Positions 10,052 to 19,465 of a stretch of DNA of 64,000 nucleotides are shown piece by piece. The translations under genes and the position numbers were made by a program. Under the pieces are notes generated by a model, which was not told where the DNA came from, made no database searches, and saw only the letters and a list, made by a program, of their open reading frames with translations. Location: positions 992,001 to 1,056,000 of the forward strand of contig NZ_CP031466.1 in the NCBI RefSeq assembly GCF_003368325.1, given 5' to 3'. The stretch comes from Paraburkholderia caffeinilytica. Lineage in GTDB: Bacteria > Pseudomonadota > Gammaproteobacteria > Burkholderiales > Burkholderiaceae. Numbering within the stretch: position 1 is the first letter of the stretch; the number at the start of each line of letters is the position of its first letter.

Positions 10052-10141
10052 GCGGCCCGGGCTTGGGCCGCTACTCGTTGCATCAGATTGGCAACCATGT
10101 TGCATGGGATCGGAGTAAGTGCTGAAGCACTAACTCCGATC
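10052..10141 (+). other. Cluster of three intercistronic hairpins
   Basis: Three inverted repeats fill the gap between the binding-protein gene and the first permease gene. GCGGCCC/GGGCCGC spans 10052-10071. GCAAC/GTTGC spans 10091-10103. A 16-bp stem with one mismatch pairs 10108-10123 with 10126-10141. None is followed by a T-run. They probably protect the upstream mRNA from 3' exonucleases or attenuate downstream transcription. Confidence 0.6.
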
Positions 10142-10152
10142 GACACAGGAGA

Positions 10153-11151
10153 ATGATCGTGTCGCACTCCGTCACCCGTCACACTGTTGGCGGCCCTGCC
10201 GAACCGGGCGGTCCTGGCTTGCCCGCGTCGGGTGTACCGGCATCGGGCGGTGCATTCCGTGGCGGGCAGCCAGGCGCGGCGCGCCGGCGCGGGCCGTCGC
10301 CGACTGCGCGCCGGCAGCGGCGAGCCGCTTTTCTGTTCCTTGCGCCGGCCTGCGTGATGGTGGCGATCTACGTGGTGTGGCCGATCATCTCGACCTTCCG
10401 CCTGAGCCTTTTCAACTGGGACGGGATGACCGACGCATCTTTCGTCGGTCTCGCAAACTATATCGAGTTGTTCCATGCGCCGACGTTCTACACGGCGCTG
10501 AAGAACAACCTCATCTGGCTGCTGCTGTTCCTGCTTGCGCCGCCGATGGGACTCGCCGTCGCGCTTTATCTGAACCAGGCCGTGGCCGGCATCCGCATCG
10601 TCAAATCGCTGTTCTTCGCACCGTTCGTGTTGTCGGGCGTGGTGGTCGGCCTGATCTTTTCGTGGTTCTACGACCCGACCTTCGGCCTGCTCGCGGTGAT
10701 TCTCGGACACGGCGTGCCGGTACTCGGCGATCCTCGCTACGCGACCCTCGGGATCGTGTTCGCGGCGCTGTGGCCGCAAACCGCGTATTGCATGATTCTT
10801 TACCTGACCGGCCTGACGTCGCTGAACGCCGAGCAGATCGAGGCTGCGCGAATGGAAGGCGCGCGCGGCTGGTCGATGCTGTGGCACGTGATCCTGCCGC
10901 AATTGCGGCCGACCACGTTCATGGCGATCGTCGTCACGGTGATCGGCGCGCTGCGCAGCTTCGATCTGATTTCGGTCATGACCGGCGGCGGACCGTTCGA
11001 AAGCTCGACCGTGCTCGCGTACTACATGTACGACCAGGCGATCAAGTATTACCGCATTGGCTATTCCGCGGCGGTGGCGGTCGTGCTGTTCGCCATCATG
11101 CTGGTGTACATCGTCTATCACCTGCGCCGCATGCTGCGCACCGAGCAATAA
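10153..11151 (+). CDS. Sugar ABC transporter permease, MalF type
   Basis: A 332-aa inner-membrane protein. The first 55 residues are a Gly/Pro/Arg-rich cytoplasmic tail, so a later start is possible although none is clearly better. Transmembrane helices follow from AAFLFLAPACVMVAIYVVWPII, with LYRSF-type start pattern LSLFNWDGM. The ATPase-docking EAA loop is QIEAARMEGARGWSMLWHVILPQLRPT near residues 228-255. It pairs with the MalG-type permease that begins 10 bp downstream. Part of the galactoside operon. Confidence 0.9.
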   Translation: MIVSHSVTRHTVGGPAEPGGPGLPASGVPASGGAFRGGQPGAARRRGPSPTARRQRRAAFLFLAPACVMVAIYVVWPIISTFRLSLFNWDGMTDASFVGLANYIELFHAPTFYTALKNNLIWLLLFLLAPPMGLAVALYLNQAVAGIRIVKSLFFAPFVLSGVVVGLIFSWFYDPTFGLLAVILGHGVPVLGDPRYATLGIVFAALWPQTAYCMILYLTGLTSLNAEQIEAARMEGARGWSMLWHVILPQLRPTTFMAIVVTVIGALRSFDLISVMTGGGPFESSTVLAYYMYDQAIKYYRIGYSAAVAVVLFAIMLVYIVYHLRRMLRTEQ

Positions 11152-11161
11152 GGAGCCGGTC

Positions 11162-12013
11162 ATGTTTCCGATCCCGATCGACAAATGGAAGCCGGTGACG
11201 CGCCGTGCGTACAAACTGACGTTGCCGCTCGCGCTGCTGATCTGGCTGCTGCCGATGCTCGCGGTGCTCGTCACCTCGGTGCGTTCGACGGAAGAGCTGA
11301 GCGAGGGCAACTATTGGGGCTGGCCGAAGCACTTCGCGATGTTCGATAACTATCGCGAAGCGCTGACGACTTCGCCGATGCTGCATTACTTCTGGAACAG
11401 CGTGCTGATTACGGTGCCCGCCGTGGTGGGTTCGATCGCGCTTGCGGCGATGGCCGGATTCGCGCTGGCGATCTATCGGTTTCGCGGGAATTCGACCTTG
11501 TTTGCGACGTTTGTCGCGGGCAACTTCGTGCCGGTGCAGGTGCTGATGATTCCGGTGCGGGATCTGTCGTTGCAGCTTGGTCTGTTCAATACGGTGAGCG
11601 CGCTGATTCTGTTCCACGTGTCGTTTCAGACCGGATTCTGCGCGCTGTTTCTGCGCAATTTCATCAAGCAGTTGCCGTTCGAACTGGTCGAGGCGGCGCG
11701 GATCGAAGGCGCGAACGAATGGACGGTGTTCTTCAGGATTGTGTTGCCGTTGATCCGTCCCGCGCTCGCGGCGCTGGCGATTCTCGTGTTTACGTTCGTG
11801 TGGAACGACTATTTCTGGGCGTTGTGTCTCACGCAGGGTGACGAAGCTGCGCCGATTACCGTAGGCGTCGCCGCGCTGAAAGGGCAGTGGACGACGGCGT
11901 GGAATCTGGTGTCGGCAGGGTCGATACTTGCCGCGTTGCCTTCGGTCGCGATGTTCTTTGCAATGCAGAAGCATTTCGTGGCCGGGTTGACCTTCGGGGC
12001 GACGAAGGGGTGA
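11162..12013 (+). CDS. Sugar ABC transporter permease, MalG type
   Basis: A 283-aa inner-membrane protein, the last gene of the galactoside operon. The ATG at 11162 follows GGAG by 5 nt and sits 10 bp after the preceding permease. The sequence begins with one transmembrane helix (LPLALLIWLLPMLAVLVTSV) followed by RSTEELSEGNYWGWP, typical of MalG-type subunits. The EAA motif is LVEAARIEGANEWTVFFRIVLPLIRP. Six helices are predicted by eye. It ends at 12013, convergent with the protease gene, with an inverted repeat between. Confidence 0.92.
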   Translation: MFPIPIDKWKPVTRRAYKLTLPLALLIWLLPMLAVLVTSVRSTEELSEGNYWGWPKHFAMFDNYREALTTSPMLHYFWNSVLITVPAVVGSIALAAMAGFALAIYRFRGNSTLFATFVAGNFVPVQVLMIPVRDLSLQLGLFNTVSALILFHVSFQTGFCALFLRNFIKQLPFELVEAARIEGANEWTVFFRIVLPLIRPALAALAILVFTFVWNDYFWALCLTQGDEAAPITVGVAALKGQWTTAWNLVSAGSILAALPSVAMFFAMQKHFVAGLTFGATKG

Positions 12014-12203
12014 CGCAGGCGACGGTCGGGCTAGTGCACATTGAAATGCACGCGGATGTCCTGCCGGCTTTCGACGGGATGTCCGGCTTGCATCGCAGGA
12101 CGGCGTGGCCGTTTGAGCGGGGGCAACGCTTTGTACCGGTCGCACATCCGGTTTCCATGGCACCGGTGGCGGCATGCGATGTCGACACACGGTTTGCCCG
12201 CAG

Positions 12204-12239
12204 CCGCCGATGACTCGCGTGCCGCGAAGCCATCGGCGG
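12204..12239. terminator. Nested inverted repeat between convergent genes, possible bidirectional terminator
   Basis: CCGCCGATG (12204-12212) pairs with CATCGGCGG (12231-12239), and TCGCG/CGCGA (12215-12219 and 12223-12227) pairs inside it. It lies between the rightward permease gene and the leftward sedolisin gene. No T-run follows on either strand, so intrinsic termination is only possible, not shown. The rest of 12014-12273 shows no gene. Confidence 0.4.
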
Positions 12240-12273
12240 GCGTTCAGGCATTTACATCAACGTGCCAGCGGGC

Positions 12274-14040
12274 TCAATGTCCAAAGCCGTTGCTCTTGAT
12301 ATAAGCGGACAGCTTCGCGATATCGAGGCTTCCCCAGCCGGTCGGATAGTCCCAACCGGCGCCCGCCTTGTAACCATAGCCGCCGTAGCCGTTGTTGCCC
12401 GACTTCACGTCGCGCACCAGCGAAGGCGTCGAGCTAATGGCGCTGTAAAAGCTGGCTGCGGGGAAGCCCAGGCCATTCGAATTCGCGCTCTGCAAACGTG
12501 CCCACAGCCCGACGAAGATCGGCGAAGCGAGGCTCGTTCCGCCGATCTGCTGAAGCTGGCCGTAGTTGTAAATCAGTGCACCGGTGCTCTGCGCCGCGTC
12601 GAAGGAGATGTCGGGCAGCAGGCGCCGGCCCGGCGTGCCGCTCACCACCGACTGCCACGACGGCTTCGCCTCGTACACGCTGTAGCCGCCGCCAGTCGCC
12701 CAGAGCTTGCCGTTGCTGTCGAGTCCTTCGTTCCAGACGGTTTCGTTCGAGTAGGCGCCCGCCGACGTCGTGTAAAGCGTCGTGCCGCCGACAGCGATCA
12801 CGTTAGGCGACGACGCCGGCCACGATACCGAATACGTGCTGCCGTCAGGGTAGCCGCGGTTGTTGCACTCGTACACGCCCTCGTCGCCGGACGACACCGA
12901 GAAGGTCTGCCCTTGCGCCGCCGCTGTGGCGAAGATGCGGTCTTCGGCCGGCAGCGTGCCGTCCGCATTGGCGTCGGCTTCACACCAGCCGAGCGACACG
13001 TTGATCACCTTCGCGACGTTATCGGACACCGCCTGATTGAACGCCTGCGTGAGGCCGGTGTTGCCGGACGCGCTTTGATCGGCCATATAGAACAGCAGTT
13101 GCTGCACCGCGCCGCCGGCGGAACCGACAATCGACTGGCTGTCGAGGTCCCACTCGCCCTGGCCTTCCTGATCGTCGCTGTAGTCGCCATTCGACGATCC
13201 GGTCTGGATCGTCTGCGTGTTGACGGACGCGAGGCCATTCGCGCCGGTGAACTGCTGGAGATCCTGCAGCGTCTGCGAGACCCCGCCGATCGTGATGATG
13301 CCGACCGTCGTGTTCGCCGCGGTGGGCGCGCTGGTGGCGTCGTAGATCGTGGGGAACTCGGTCGGATTGTGGCCCTTGGCCGTACCGGCGGCCAGCGTCT
13401 TCGCGGCGGAGCGCTCGCCGACCTTCAGCATCGGATGGGCACGTGCGACGTTCTGCAAGCCGAGCACCGAACCGACGATTTCGCCGAGATCCTGCGGCAC
13501 CTGGGCCGGCGCCGTGTTCGCGTAGCCGGCCTTGCCGTTCAGCTGATAGCGAACCAGCGGCGTGTTGAAGGCTGTTTTGACGGCACCGGCGCTGCCGTCG
13601 GCGGAAACCAGCAGGCGGTTCGGCGCGACGCGAATGTTGACGAAGCCGTTCTTCCGCAAATGCGCGACGACGGCCTGCACTTGCGCTTCGGTCGGCGCGT
13701 ACTGCGCGAGGAATTGCTGACGCTTGAGGAATTTGCCGAACTGCGCGTTGCCCGGCTGGTTGACTGCCTGCGCGAGTTGCTTCAGTTGCGCCTCATCGCG
13801 AAGCTTGAGACTGACCACGACATGCGCCGTCTCGCCGGCGGCGAGTTCGAGCAATGGCGCCGCGCTGCGCGCCTCGATCTGGGAGGGTGTGACAAACGCT
13901 TTCGTGTCGGTGGGCGCCCACAGCGTGGACGCAGATGAGGTTGCGCCGAACGCAGCGAACGACGCAATAGCGAGAGGCAAAGCAACGACCGCGTAACGGT
14001 TCAAACACAGGACCGTTTGTTTTGCGGTTGACGACTTCAT
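12274..14040 (-). CDS. Secreted sedolisin-family (S53) serine-carboxyl peptidase
   Basis: A 588-aa pre-pro-protease. Residues 1-35 are a signal peptide. Residues about 45-205 are the inhibitory pro-domain (VVVSLKLRDEAQLKQLAQAVNQPG, YAPTEAQVQAVVAHLRKNGF). The catalytic domain has Glu296 and Asp300 in GEWDLD, the oxyanion Asp386 in SSGDEG, and the nucleophile Ser503 in GGTSLASP, so the S53 set is complete. The C-terminal DVKSGNNGYGG...GWDYPTGWG stretch matches the calcium site. Such enzymes work at acid pH outside the cell and self-process. It has a 617-bp, partly AT-rich upstream region and no obvious operon partner. Confidence 0.93.
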   Translation of the reverse strand: MKSSTAKQTVLCLNRYAVVALPLAIASFAAFGATSSASTLWAPTDTKAFVTPSQIEARSAAPLLELAAGETAHVVVSLKLRDEAQLKQLAQAVNQPGNAQFGKFLKRQQFLAQYAPTEAQVQAVVAHLRKNGFVNIRVAPNRLLVSADGSAGAVKTAFNTPLVRYQLNGKAGYANTAPAQVPQDLGEIVGSVLGLQNVARAHPMLKVGERSAAKTLAAGTAKGHNPTEFPTIYDATSAPTAANTTVGIITIGGVSQTLQDLQQFTGANGLASVNTQTIQTGSSNGDYSDDQEGQGEWDLDSQSIVGSAGGAVQQLLFYMADQSASGNTGLTQAFNQAVSDNVAKVINVSLGWCEADANADGTLPAEDRIFATAAAQGQTFSVSSGDEGVYECNNRGYPDGSTYSVSWPASSPNVIAVGGTTLYTTSAGAYSNETVWNEGLDSNGKLWATGGGYSVYEAKPSWQSVVSGTPGRRLLPDISFDAAQSTGALIYNYGQLQQIGGTSLASPIFVGLWARLQSANSNGLGFPAASFYSAISSTPSLVRDVKSGNNGYGGYGYKAGAGWDYPTGWGSLDIAKLSAYIKSNGFGH

Positions 14041-14657
14041 GTGACCTCCTGAGATAACAGCGCAACGAGACGCCGAATCTTCCGGTGGCTATGTCCGGTC
14101 GAGTCAAATAAACAGGAATTTCGTCTGGAGGCGCTGTTCTGAATGGTTAATAGGGATACTCAGTTGAATCCGTGAGCGCCGCTAAATTACCGTTCATTAC
14201 AGATTATCGGTACCTATCAGAATAGATAGTTTGGAGGGAGGCGGAGCGCGTTGGTGATTGCGAAAAATTATTCATAAATATGATTATTATCATGTAGTTA
14301 CGAAATGATGACTCGTTCGATGAAATCCGCGCGTATGGCGTGAAGAAATGGAGGCGGAACTCTAATTTATTTTATTGAGACGCCGCCTTGTCATTAATTA
14401 CAAAAACATTTCTTTTATGCTTATTCAATGGCGGCGAGCCGGAATTTGAGGAATTTTGAATTTAATGGAATGGATATTCGATTGGAGTTAATTGGGCCGT
14501 GCCGATCAAGGGAAAACTAAAATAGCGCCGCTTATGACCGGGTCGCCGGCGCGGCGGGATGCCTCATGACGCACCTGGCCGTTCGTATCCGGAGGCCGGG
14601 CATCCTGCGCCAATGCCCGGTGAAACTGCCGGCTCATCGCGAGCGCCAGCACCCGGC
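14041..14657. other. AT-rich intergenic region upstream of the sedolisin gene
   Basis: About 600 bp without a convincing gene. From about 14150 to 14525 the base composition drops well below the surrounding high-GC DNA, with runs such as TTATTTTATTG and ATTACAAAAACATTTCTTTT. An imperfect inverted repeat TATC-AGAATA-GATA lies at about 14216-14229. It must hold the leftward promoter of the protease gene. The low GC would suit silencing by an H-NS-type protein. Confidence 0.5.
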
Positions 14658-15530
14658 CTAATGGAAGATCTCGGCGATGAGGTTGGCAACCGTGCGGATG
14701 CGCTCGCTATCGCGCAGGGCGGGATGCAGCACCATCCACACATCCTGGTCGAGCGCCTTGATGTGCTTCTCGATGCAGACGAGATCGCTCGTGGTGTCGC
14801 CCGCGAGCTGGGCCAGCACGCCGAGCCCCGAGCCGCCCAGCACACCATCGAATACGCCCATGCCATAGCTGCTTCGAAGCGAAGGCGCGGGCGCGCCGGG
14901 CAGGGTTTTCAGCCATTGCGTGGCCGGATGATCGGGCTGCCGGTCGTCATAGCCGACGAACGACAGCTTGTCCCACTCTTTCCTCGTAATCGCTGCCTTG
15001 TGGCGCAGATAGTAGTCGCGCGAACCGAACAGCCCGAAGCGGATCCGGCCGATACGCCGGACATACAGATCGCCTTCGTCGGGACATTCGGACCACAGAG
15101 CGATGTCCGCTTCACGGCGCGCAAGGCTATACGGCCGCCGTGAGGTCAGCACCTCGATGGCGAGGCCGGGCAGCCGGTCCTGGAACGAGCCAAGCAATTT
15201 AAGCAGAATGTAAGACGGCCATTCGACGGCGTTGATCCGCACCGTGCCATGTGCCGCGGCGCCGCCGGTCACGTCCGCGGCGCGCTCGATCTGGTGAGCG
15301 AGGTCTTCCATCTGCTCGGCCCAGGCCAGCACGCGCGCGCCGAAGGCCGTCACCGTGCAGCCTGACGGCACCCGGTCGATGAGCGGCTCGCCCAGCCGCC
15401 GTTCAAGCTCGGTCAGGCGGCGCGACAGGGTGGGCGGGCTCAGATCGCATGCCGTCGCGGCGGCTCGCATCGTGCCGCCGCGCGCAATCGCCACCAGAAT
15501 CCGCAGGTCGTCCCAGTCTACGTGTTCCAT
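14658..15530 (-). CDS. LysR-family transcriptional regulator
   Basis: A 290-aa protein from the ATG at 15530 (MEHVDWDDLRILVAIARGG), preceded by only a weak ribosome site; the frame is open for 43 more codons, so a longer start cannot be excluded. The helix-turn-helix is RAAATACDLSPPTLSRRLTELERRLGEPLIDR. The effector domain resembles the LysR subgroup with short second lobe (RINAVEWPSYILLKLLGSF, DIALWSECPDEGDLYVRRIG). It diverges from the ribose operon by 207 bp, but sugar operons rarely use LysR control, so its target is unclear. Confidence 0.88.
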   Translation of the reverse strand: MEHVDWDDLRILVAIARGGTMRAAATACDLSPPTLSRRLTELERRLGEPLIDRVPSGCTVTAFGARVLAWAEQMEDLAHQIERAADVTGGAAAHGTVRINAVEWPSYILLKLLGSFQDRLPGLAIEVLTSRRPYSLARREADIALWSECPDEGDLYVRRIGRIRFGLFGSRDYYLRHKAAITRKEWDKLSFVGYDDRQPDHPATQWLKTLPGAPAPSLRSSYGMGVFDGVLGGSGLGVLAQLAGDTTSDLVCIEKHIKALDQDVWMVLHPALRDSERIRTVANLIAEIFH

Positions 15531-15737
15531 TTTTGAAACGCTCGATTTTGAAATTAGGCATAGCATAACGTGGATTGCGAGGATAGCATTGGACCTGGCC
15601 ATACTCGTCCCAGCATCTGGCAAGGAAACCCGAGGGGATTCATCGGCGGCTGGCGGCAAGTGTGGCGAACCTGCCCATCACGCGACTCAACGGCTATCAG
15701 TCACTACGTAGACCGAACGAGCGATACGGAGACATCC

Positions 15738-16700
15738 ATGATTCGTCATTTCCAACTGGCGCGGCGTCGCGCTATCGTAGCCAGCGCAGCTTTCCTCGCC
15801 GTGTCGATTCTGCCGGGCGCGGCGTTCGCCCAGGCGGCTCACAAGCCGAAAGTCGCGCTGGTGATGAAGTCGCTGGCGAACGAGTTTTTCCTGACCATGG
15901 AAACCGGCGCGAAAGACTATCAGAAGCAGAACGCCACGAAATTCGATCTCGTCACGAACGGCATCAAGGACGAAACCGATACGGCTAACCAGATTCGCAT
16001 CGTCGAACAGATGATCGTGTCGAAGGTCGACGCACTCGTGATCGCCCCGGCCGATTCCAAGGCGCTGGTGCCGGTTCTCAAGAAGGCGGTCGACGCCGGC
16101 ATCATCGTGGTCAACATCGACAACAAGCTGGACCCGGACGTGCTCAAGTCGAAAGACCTGAACATCCCGTTCGTCGGCCCGGATAACGCCAAGGGCGCAC
16201 TGAAGGTGGGCGACTACCTCGCTCGCCGCCTGAAGTCGGGCGACAACGTCGCCATCATCGAAGGCGTCTCGACCACCACCAACGCGCAGCAACGCACGGC
16301 GGGCTTCAAGCAGGCCATGGCGGCGGGCGGCATGAAGGTCGTCTCGCTGCAATCGGGCGAGTGGGAAATCGACAAGGGCAACGCCGTCGCGAGCCAGATT
16401 CTCAATGCGAACCCGGACGTCAAGGCGCTGCTGTGCGGTAACGACAACATGGCGATCGGCGCGGTCTCGGCCGTGCGCGCGGCAGGCAAGGCCGGCAAGG
16501 TGCAGGTGGTGGGCTACGACGACATCAACGCGATCAAGCCGATGCTCGCCGACGGCCGCGTCCTCGCCACGGCCAATCAGTACGCCGCCAAACAGGCCGT
16601 GTTCGGTATCGATACCGCGCTGAAGGCAATCGCCGAACACAAGAAGCAGTCGGAATTGTCGGGCGTCGTCGAAACGCCTGTCGATCTGGTCACCAAGTAA
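15738..16700 (+). CDS. rbsB: Ribose-type ABC transporter periplasmic binding protein
   Basis: A 320-aa protein starting at the ATG at 15738, with ACGGAGAC upstream. A signal peptide ends near GAAFAQA. The mature part is a type I sugar-binding fold: KVALVMKSLANEFFLTMETGAKDYQK, DALVIAPADSKALVPVLKKAVDAGI, IPFVGPDNAKGA, LLCGNDNMAIGAVSAVRAAG, and VVGYDDINAIKPM. It is the first gene of a four-gene unit with ATPase, permease and ribokinase. The kinase supports ribose as ligand, but related pentoses or polyols are possible. A strong hairpin follows the stop codon. Confidence 0.88.
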   Translation: MIRHFQLARRRAIVASAAFLAVSILPGAAFAQAAHKPKVALVMKSLANEFFLTMETGAKDYQKQNATKFDLVTNGIKDETDTANQIRIVEQMIVSKVDALVIAPADSKALVPVLKKAVDAGIIVVNIDNKLDPDVLKSKDLNIPFVGPDNAKGALKVGDYLARRLKSGDNVAIIEGVSTTTNAQQRTAGFKQAMAAGGMKVVSLQSGEWEIDKGNAVASQILNANPDVKALLCGNDNMAIGAVSAVRAAGKAGKVQVVGYDDINAIKPMLADGRVLATANQYAAKQAVFGIDTALKAIAEHKKQSELSGVVETPVDLVTK

Positions 16701-16713
16701 GATTGGGGTAACA

Positions 16714-16740
16714 CGTGGCCCGCGTCGTTCGCGGGCCACG
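16714..16740 (+). other. Intercistronic hairpin after the binding-protein gene
   Basis: CGTGGCCCGCG (16714-16724) pairs perfectly with CGCGGGCCACG (16730-16740) across a 5-nt loop. No T-run follows. It lies between the binding-protein gene and the ATPase gene, as does the hairpin cluster in the galactoside operon, and probably stabilises the upstream mRNA. Confidence 0.65.
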
Positions 16741-16772
16741 CCGCCTGATCTTTGTCTGGCTTTATCAATCTG

Positions 16773-18413
16773 ATGTCCACTCCCAACCTATCCTTGTCCG
16801 ATGCCCCGCCCGTGCTGAGCGTTCACGGCATCGGCAAGACCTACGCCGGGCCGGTGCTCGCCGATATCTCGCTGGACCTGTACGCGGGCGAGGTGCTGGC
16901 GCTGACCGGCGAAAACGGCGCGGGCAAGAGCACCTTGTCCAAGATCGTCGGCGGTCTCGTCACGCCGACCACCGGTTCGATGACGCTGGGCGGCGCGGCT
17001 TACACGCCGGCCAGCCGCAAGGACGCCGAGGCGCTCGGCGTGCGCATGGTCATGCAGGAGTTGAATCTGCTGCCGACCCTCTCGGTGGCGGAGAACCTGT
17101 TCCTGAACCGTTTGCCGCAGCGCGGCGTGTTCGGCTGGATCGACCGCGCCAAACTGCGCGAGGACGCCCGGCATGCCATGGCGCAAGTCGGACTCGACGC
17201 GATTGACCCTGACACGCTGGTGGGCACGCTGGGCATCGGGCATCAGCAGATGGTGGAGATCGCGCGCAATCTGATCGGCGATTGCCGCGTGCTGATCCTC
17301 GACGAACCCACCGCGATGCTGACCGCCCGGGAGGTGGACCTGCTGTTCGAGCAGGTCGAGCGGCTCAAGGCGCGCGGTGTCGCGCTGGTGTACATCTCGC
17401 ACCGGCTGGAAGAATTGAAGCGTATCGCGCGGCGTGCCGCCGTGCTGCGCGACGGGCGGCTCGTGCATGTCGACGAGATGGCGAATCTCTCGGCCGACCG
17501 TCTGGTCACCCTGATGGTGGGGCGCGACATCGGCGAGCGAATCGATCTCGGCGAACGGCGCATTGGCGACGTGGCGTTCACGGTCGCGGGCATGACCCGC
17601 GAGCCGGTTGTGCGCGACGTGTCGTTCGAAGTGAAAGCCGGCGAGATTTTCGGCATCAGCGGCCTGATCGGCGCGGGCCGCACGGAACTGATGCGGCTCA
17701 TCTATGGGGCCGATCGCGCGGATGCCGGCACGGTGTCGATCGCACAAGGCGGCGGCCCGCTCCAGGCCGTGAAGGTGTCGTCGCCGTCGGACGCGGTGAC
17801 GAACGGCATCGCGCTGATTACGGAAGATCGCAAAGGCGAGGGCCTTCTGCTGACGCAGCCTATCGCCGCCAATATCTCGCTTGGCCATTTGCGCGCGGTG
17901 TCGAAGAACGGCGTGGTGGATGCCCGTCGCGAGGCGGCGCTGGCGCGCAAGCAGATCGACGCCATGAGCATCCGCAGCTCAGGGCCGTCGCAGCCGGTGT
18001 CGGAACTCTCCGGGGGCAATCAGCAGAAGGTGGTGATCGGCCGCTGGCTCGCGCGCGATTGCACGGTGTTGCTGTTCGACGAGCCTACGCGCGGCATCGA
18101 CGTCGGGGCGAAGTTCGATATTTATGCCCTGATGGGCGCGCTCGCGCGGGAAGGCCGCGCGTTGGTGGTGGTGTCGAGCGATCTGCGCGAGTTGATGTCG
18201 ATTTGCGATCGCATCGGAGTGATGTCGGCGGGACGGATGACAGGCCTGTTCGAGCGCGGAAGCTGGACCCAGGACGCGCTGCTCGCAGCGGCGTTCGCGG
18301 GCTATACGAAACGCGACGCGCTGCTGCACGATCCGATCGAACCCGACGCAGGGGCGCCCCAAGCAAAGGCGCCTGGCGCCGCGGCGTCGGACAAAAAATC
18401 TGTGGAGTATTGA
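16773..18413 (+). CDS. rbsA: Ribose-type ABC transporter ATP-binding protein (two ATPase domains)
   Basis: A 546-aa double ATPase from the ATG at 16773 (a TTG seven codons upstream is also in frame). The first domain has Walker A GENGAGKST, signature LGIGHQQMVEIARN and Walker B VLILDEPTAML. The second has the degenerate P-loop GLIGAGRTELMR typical of the RbsA/MglA/XylG group, signature LSGGNQQKVVIGRW and Walker B VLLFDEPTRGIDVG. The C-terminal tail is Ala/Pro-rich. It is followed after 3 bp by the permease gene, so translation is probably coupled. CUT2 (monosaccharide) class. Confidence 0.92.
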   Translation: MSTPNLSLSDAPPVLSVHGIGKTYAGPVLADISLDLYAGEVLALTGENGAGKSTLSKIVGGLVTPTTGSMTLGGAAYTPASRKDAEALGVRMVMQELNLLPTLSVAENLFLNRLPQRGVFGWIDRAKLREDARHAMAQVGLDAIDPDTLVGTLGIGHQQMVEIARNLIGDCRVLILDEPTAMLTAREVDLLFEQVERLKARGVALVYISHRLEELKRIARRAAVLRDGRLVHVDEMANLSADRLVTLMVGRDIGERIDLGERRIGDVAFTVAGMTREPVVRDVSFEVKAGEIFGISGLIGAGRTELMRLIYGADRADAGTVSIAQGGGPLQAVKVSSPSDAVTNGIALITEDRKGEGLLLTQPIAANISLGHLRAVSKNGVVDARREAALARKQIDAMSIRSSGPSQPVSELSGGNQQKVVIGRWLARDCTVLLFDEPTRGIDVGAKFDIYALMGALAREGRALVVVSSDLRELMSICDRIGVMSAGRMTGLFERGSWTQDALLAAAFAGYTKRDALLHDPIEPDAGAPQAKAPGAAASDKKSVEY

Positions 18414-18416
18414 AGC

Positions 18417-19418
18417 ATGACCGCACCAACCAGCCTGCCTACCGTGCAGAACGAACCGCCCAAAGACGCGAAGCCGATCGGCACGCGCCTTGGATTCTCG
18501 AACTACCTCGGCCTGCTCGGCGCGTTGCTCGGGATGATCGTCCTGTTCTCGCTGCTGAGCTCGCACTTCCTGAGCTACGACACCTTCAGCACGATCGCGA
18601 ATCAGATTCCCGATCTGGTGGTGATGTCGGTCGGCATGACCTTTGTGCTCATCATCGCCGGGATCGATCTGTCGGTCGGCTCCGTGCTCGCGCTCGGCGC
18701 GGCGCTCACGAGCGTCGCGGCCTTGCAGTGGCACTGGCCGGCGTTGCCCGCCGCCCTGCTCGGCATGGCGGGGGCGGCCTTGACCGGCTGCGTGACCGGC
18801 GCGATCACCGTGGCCTGGCGGATTCCGTCGTTCATCGTGTCGCTCGGCGTGCTCGAAGCGGCGCGCGGTCTCGCGTATCAGATGACCAACTCCCGCACGG
18901 CCTATATCGGCGATGCGTTCGACTTCCTGTCCAACCCGATTGCGTTCGGCATTTCTCCCGCGTTCCTGATTGCCATCGTCGTGATGGTCGTCGCGCAGCT
19001 GGTGCTGACGCGCACGGTCTTCGGGCGTTATCTGGTCGGCATCGGCACGAACGAGGAAGCGGTGCGCCTTGCGGGCGTCAACCCGCGTCCGTACAAGATT
19101 GCTGTTTTCGCGATGATGGGCCTGTTGGCCGGCCTCGCGTCCCTGTTCCAGATTTCGCGGCTCGAGGCAGCGGACCCGAATGCCGGCGCGGGCATCGAAC
19201 TGCAGGTGATCGCGGCCGTCGTGATCGGCGGAACGAGCCTGATGGGCGGCCGCGGCTCGGTGATCAGCACCTTCTTCGGCGTGCTGATCATCTCGGTGCT
19301 GGCCGCGGGTCTTGCCCAGATCGGGGCGACCGAGCCGACCAAACGCATCATCACGGGGGCCGTGATCGTCGTGGCCGTCGTGCTGGATACCTATAGAAGC
19401 CGGCGTCGCGCCGCATAA
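18417..19418 (+). CDS. rbsC: Ribose-type ABC transporter permease
   Basis: A 333-aa inner-membrane permease of the BPD_transp_2/CUT2 class. It has about ten hydrophobic segments, with the family signatures TFVLIIAGIDLSVGSVLALGAAL in the first half, GRYLVGIGTNEEAVRLAGVNPRPYKI in the cytoplasmic loop, and VIAAVVIGGTSLMGGRGSVISTFFGVLII near the C-terminus. It starts 3 bp after the ATPase gene and is followed by the ribokinase gene after a 47-bp gap. Confidence 0.92.
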   Translation: MTAPTSLPTVQNEPPKDAKPIGTRLGFSNYLGLLGALLGMIVLFSLLSSHFLSYDTFSTIANQIPDLVVMSVGMTFVLIIAGIDLSVGSVLALGAALTSVAALQWHWPALPAALLGMAGAALTGCVTGAITVAWRIPSFIVSLGVLEAARGLAYQMTNSRTAYIGDAFDFLSNPIAFGISPAFLIAIVVMVVAQLVLTRTVFGRYLVGIGTNEEAVRLAGVNPRPYKIAVFAMMGLLAGLASLFQISRLEAADPNAGAGIELQVIAAVVIGGTSLMGGRGSVISTFFGVLIISVLAAGLAQIGATEPTKRIITGAVIVVAVVLDTYRSRRRAA

Positions 19419-19465
19419 ATTGATCATTGGCGACCATTCGTCGATGGGTCAGCAGGAGAGTGAAC

